Shown: piece after piece, positions 5,771-6,613 of the stretch
Numbering within the stretch: position 1 is the first letter of the stretch
Layout: each line of letters starts with the position of its first letter
Source of the DNA: JBHHYR01 sp046757585
GTDB taxonomy: Bacteria > Desulfobacterota > Binatia > HRBIN30
DNA length: 6,613 nt
Direction: 5' to 3'
NCBI GenBank assembly: GCA_046757585.1
Contig: JBHHYR010000220.1
Coordinates: 1 to 6,613 of the forward strand
Position numbers and translations under genes: made by a program
The notes under the pieces: generated by a model
The model's input: the letters and a program-made list of their open reading frames with translations, nothing else
What the model was told of the DNA's origin: nothing
Databases searched by the model: none

Positions 5771-6613
5771 GTGCGGCGGAAACTGTACGACTACTTGCTC
5801 GAGCGGCCGGATGGAGCGTCGCCACGGGAGCTGGTCGATCTCGTCTTCACGCAGTCGGGTGGCGATCCCGACTTCGGGCCACGCTTTCTCCAGGGACTGC
5901 TCGCGTGTGATCCGCGCTTCATCTGGCGACAGCGGGAGGGAAAGTGGCGCGCACAGCAGCATGAGACGCTGGCGCGTCCGCTACACGACACCGCATTCGT
6001 GGTCGTTGACATCGAGACCACGGGGCTGGCAGGGAGCGCGAACGGAATCATCGAAATCGGTGCCGCACGGGTCCGCGGCGGCCGTGTGACCGACGAGTTC
6101 GAGCAGCTCGTGCACCCGCGCGTGCGACTGTCGCCGTTCATTACGCACCTCACCGGGATCGACGACGCCATGCTGGCGGGCCAGCCGCACATTGCGCAGG
6201 TCTGGCCGCGTTTCCTCGAATTCCTCGGCACCGACGTGCTGGTGGCGCACAATGCACGGTTCGACCTGAACTTTCTGAACGCGGCGGCGGTGGCATACGG
6301 GGGGGCTGCACTGCCGAATCCCCATCTCTGCACCCTGAAGCTTGCGCGGCGCCTACTACCCGGGCTGCACCGGCGGGGGCTCGATGCCCTGGCGGCGCAT
6401 TTCACGATTCCGCAGACGGATCGGCACCGCGCATTGGGTGATGTCCGCATCACCGTGGAGGTGTTCTTCCACCTGCTCGCACTGCTCGCAGCGCGCGGCA
6501 TCGAGCGGCTCGACCAGGTTCTGGACCTGCAAGAGCAGGCTCGCGATGGCCGGCGGTTCGTTTGCTTGCTGCCGCGCGAAACGATCGACTGCCTCCCCAC
6601 CACAGCGGGCATC
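5771..6613 (+). CDS. DnaQ-like DEDDh 3'-5' exonuclease with N-terminal winged-helix-like segment, probable GIY-YIG fusion; 3' end outside window
   Basis: The frame stays open to the right edge, so only the first 281 residues are seen. The middle is a complete DEDDh exonuclease of the DNA polymerase III epsilon type: Exo I VDIETTGL (D80, E82), Exo II VAHNARFDLNFL (D165) and Exo III HRALGD (H219, D224), all catalytic residues intact. Residues 1-61 are a separate small domain (RRKLYDYLLERPDG, then LLACDPRFIWRQREGKWR) that resembles winged-helix folds of the HARE-HTH/RpoE-delta kind; this is inference. The visible end, LLPRETIDCLPTTAGI, resembles the LPxxPGVY entry to UvrC/GIY-YIG domains. The whole gene may therefore be an exonuclease-UvrC-like fusion such as those known in actinobacteria and other phyla, probably for DNA repair rather than replication proofreading. 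GTG 5771 is the preferred start, as it gives a natural N-terminus; GTG 5744 and TTG 5795 are alternatives, and none has a strong Shine-Dalgarno. It follows prfB by 102 bases, in which I see no terminator. Confidence 0.85.
   Translation, partial: MRRKLYDYLLERPDGASPRELVDLVFTQSGGDPDFGPRFLQGLLACDPRFIWRQREGKWRAQQHETLARPLHDTAFVVVDIETTGLAGSANGIIEIGAARVRGGRVTDEFEQLVHPRVRLSPFITHLTGIDDAMLAGQPHIAQVWPRFLEFLGTDVLVAHNARFDLNFLNAAAVAYGGAALPNPHLCTLKLARRLLPGLHRRGLDALAAHFTIPQTDRHRALGDVRITVEVFFHLLALLAARGIERLDQVLDLQEQARDGRRFVCLLPRETIDCLPTTAGI

Noticed and set aside
5791..6612. 273-residue minus-strand open frame opposite the exonuclease
   Set aside because: It is Ser/Arg/Pro rich with no family features, whereas the + strand frame carries all DEDDh catalytic residues.

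Overview
This 6.6 kb stretch is GC-rich and densely coding, with every supported gene on the + strand. In order it holds the 3' end of recX, complete alaS, a phoH/ybeZ-type ATPase gene, ybeY, prfB with its programmed +1 frameshift, and the 5' part of a gene for a DnaQ-like exonuclease that runs off the right edge. I see no tRNA or rRNA gene, insertion sequence, CRISPR array or convincing intrinsic terminator. The high GC, the recX-alaS adjacency and the phoH-ybeY pair suggest a Gram-negative, deltaproteobacterial-type or allied candidate-phylum chromosome. That placement is a weak inference, because the window contains no taxonomic marker that I can compare.

Region by region: recX (1-345, 5' end missing) stops 9 bases before alaS (355-2979). 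PhoH most likely starts at TTG 2969, overlapping the end of alaS by 11 bases, with a Shine-Dalgarno (SD) sequence inside alaS. YbeY follows 18 bases after phoH in the same reading frame. A 104-base gap, with a possible sigma70-like promoter, precedes prfB (4570-5668). prfB needs a +1 shift at 4639-4645 to make a 365-residue RF2. After a 102-base gap comes the exonuclease gene (about 5771 to beyond 6613). Its last visible residues look like the entry into a UvrC/GIY-YIG nuclease domain.

Functionally, the middle of the window is a protein-synthesis cluster: tRNA-Ala charging and editing (AlaRS), RNA and ribosome maturation (PhoH/YbeY) and termination (RF2). It is flanked by DNA recombination and repair genes: RecX, which modulates RecA, and the exonuclease. 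No wholly new system is evident. The points most worth a second look are the predicted wHTH-exonuclease-GIY-YIG fusion, the prfB recoding site with its SD variant, a Cys/His cluster in an AlaRS insertion, and the phoH TTG start inside alaS.
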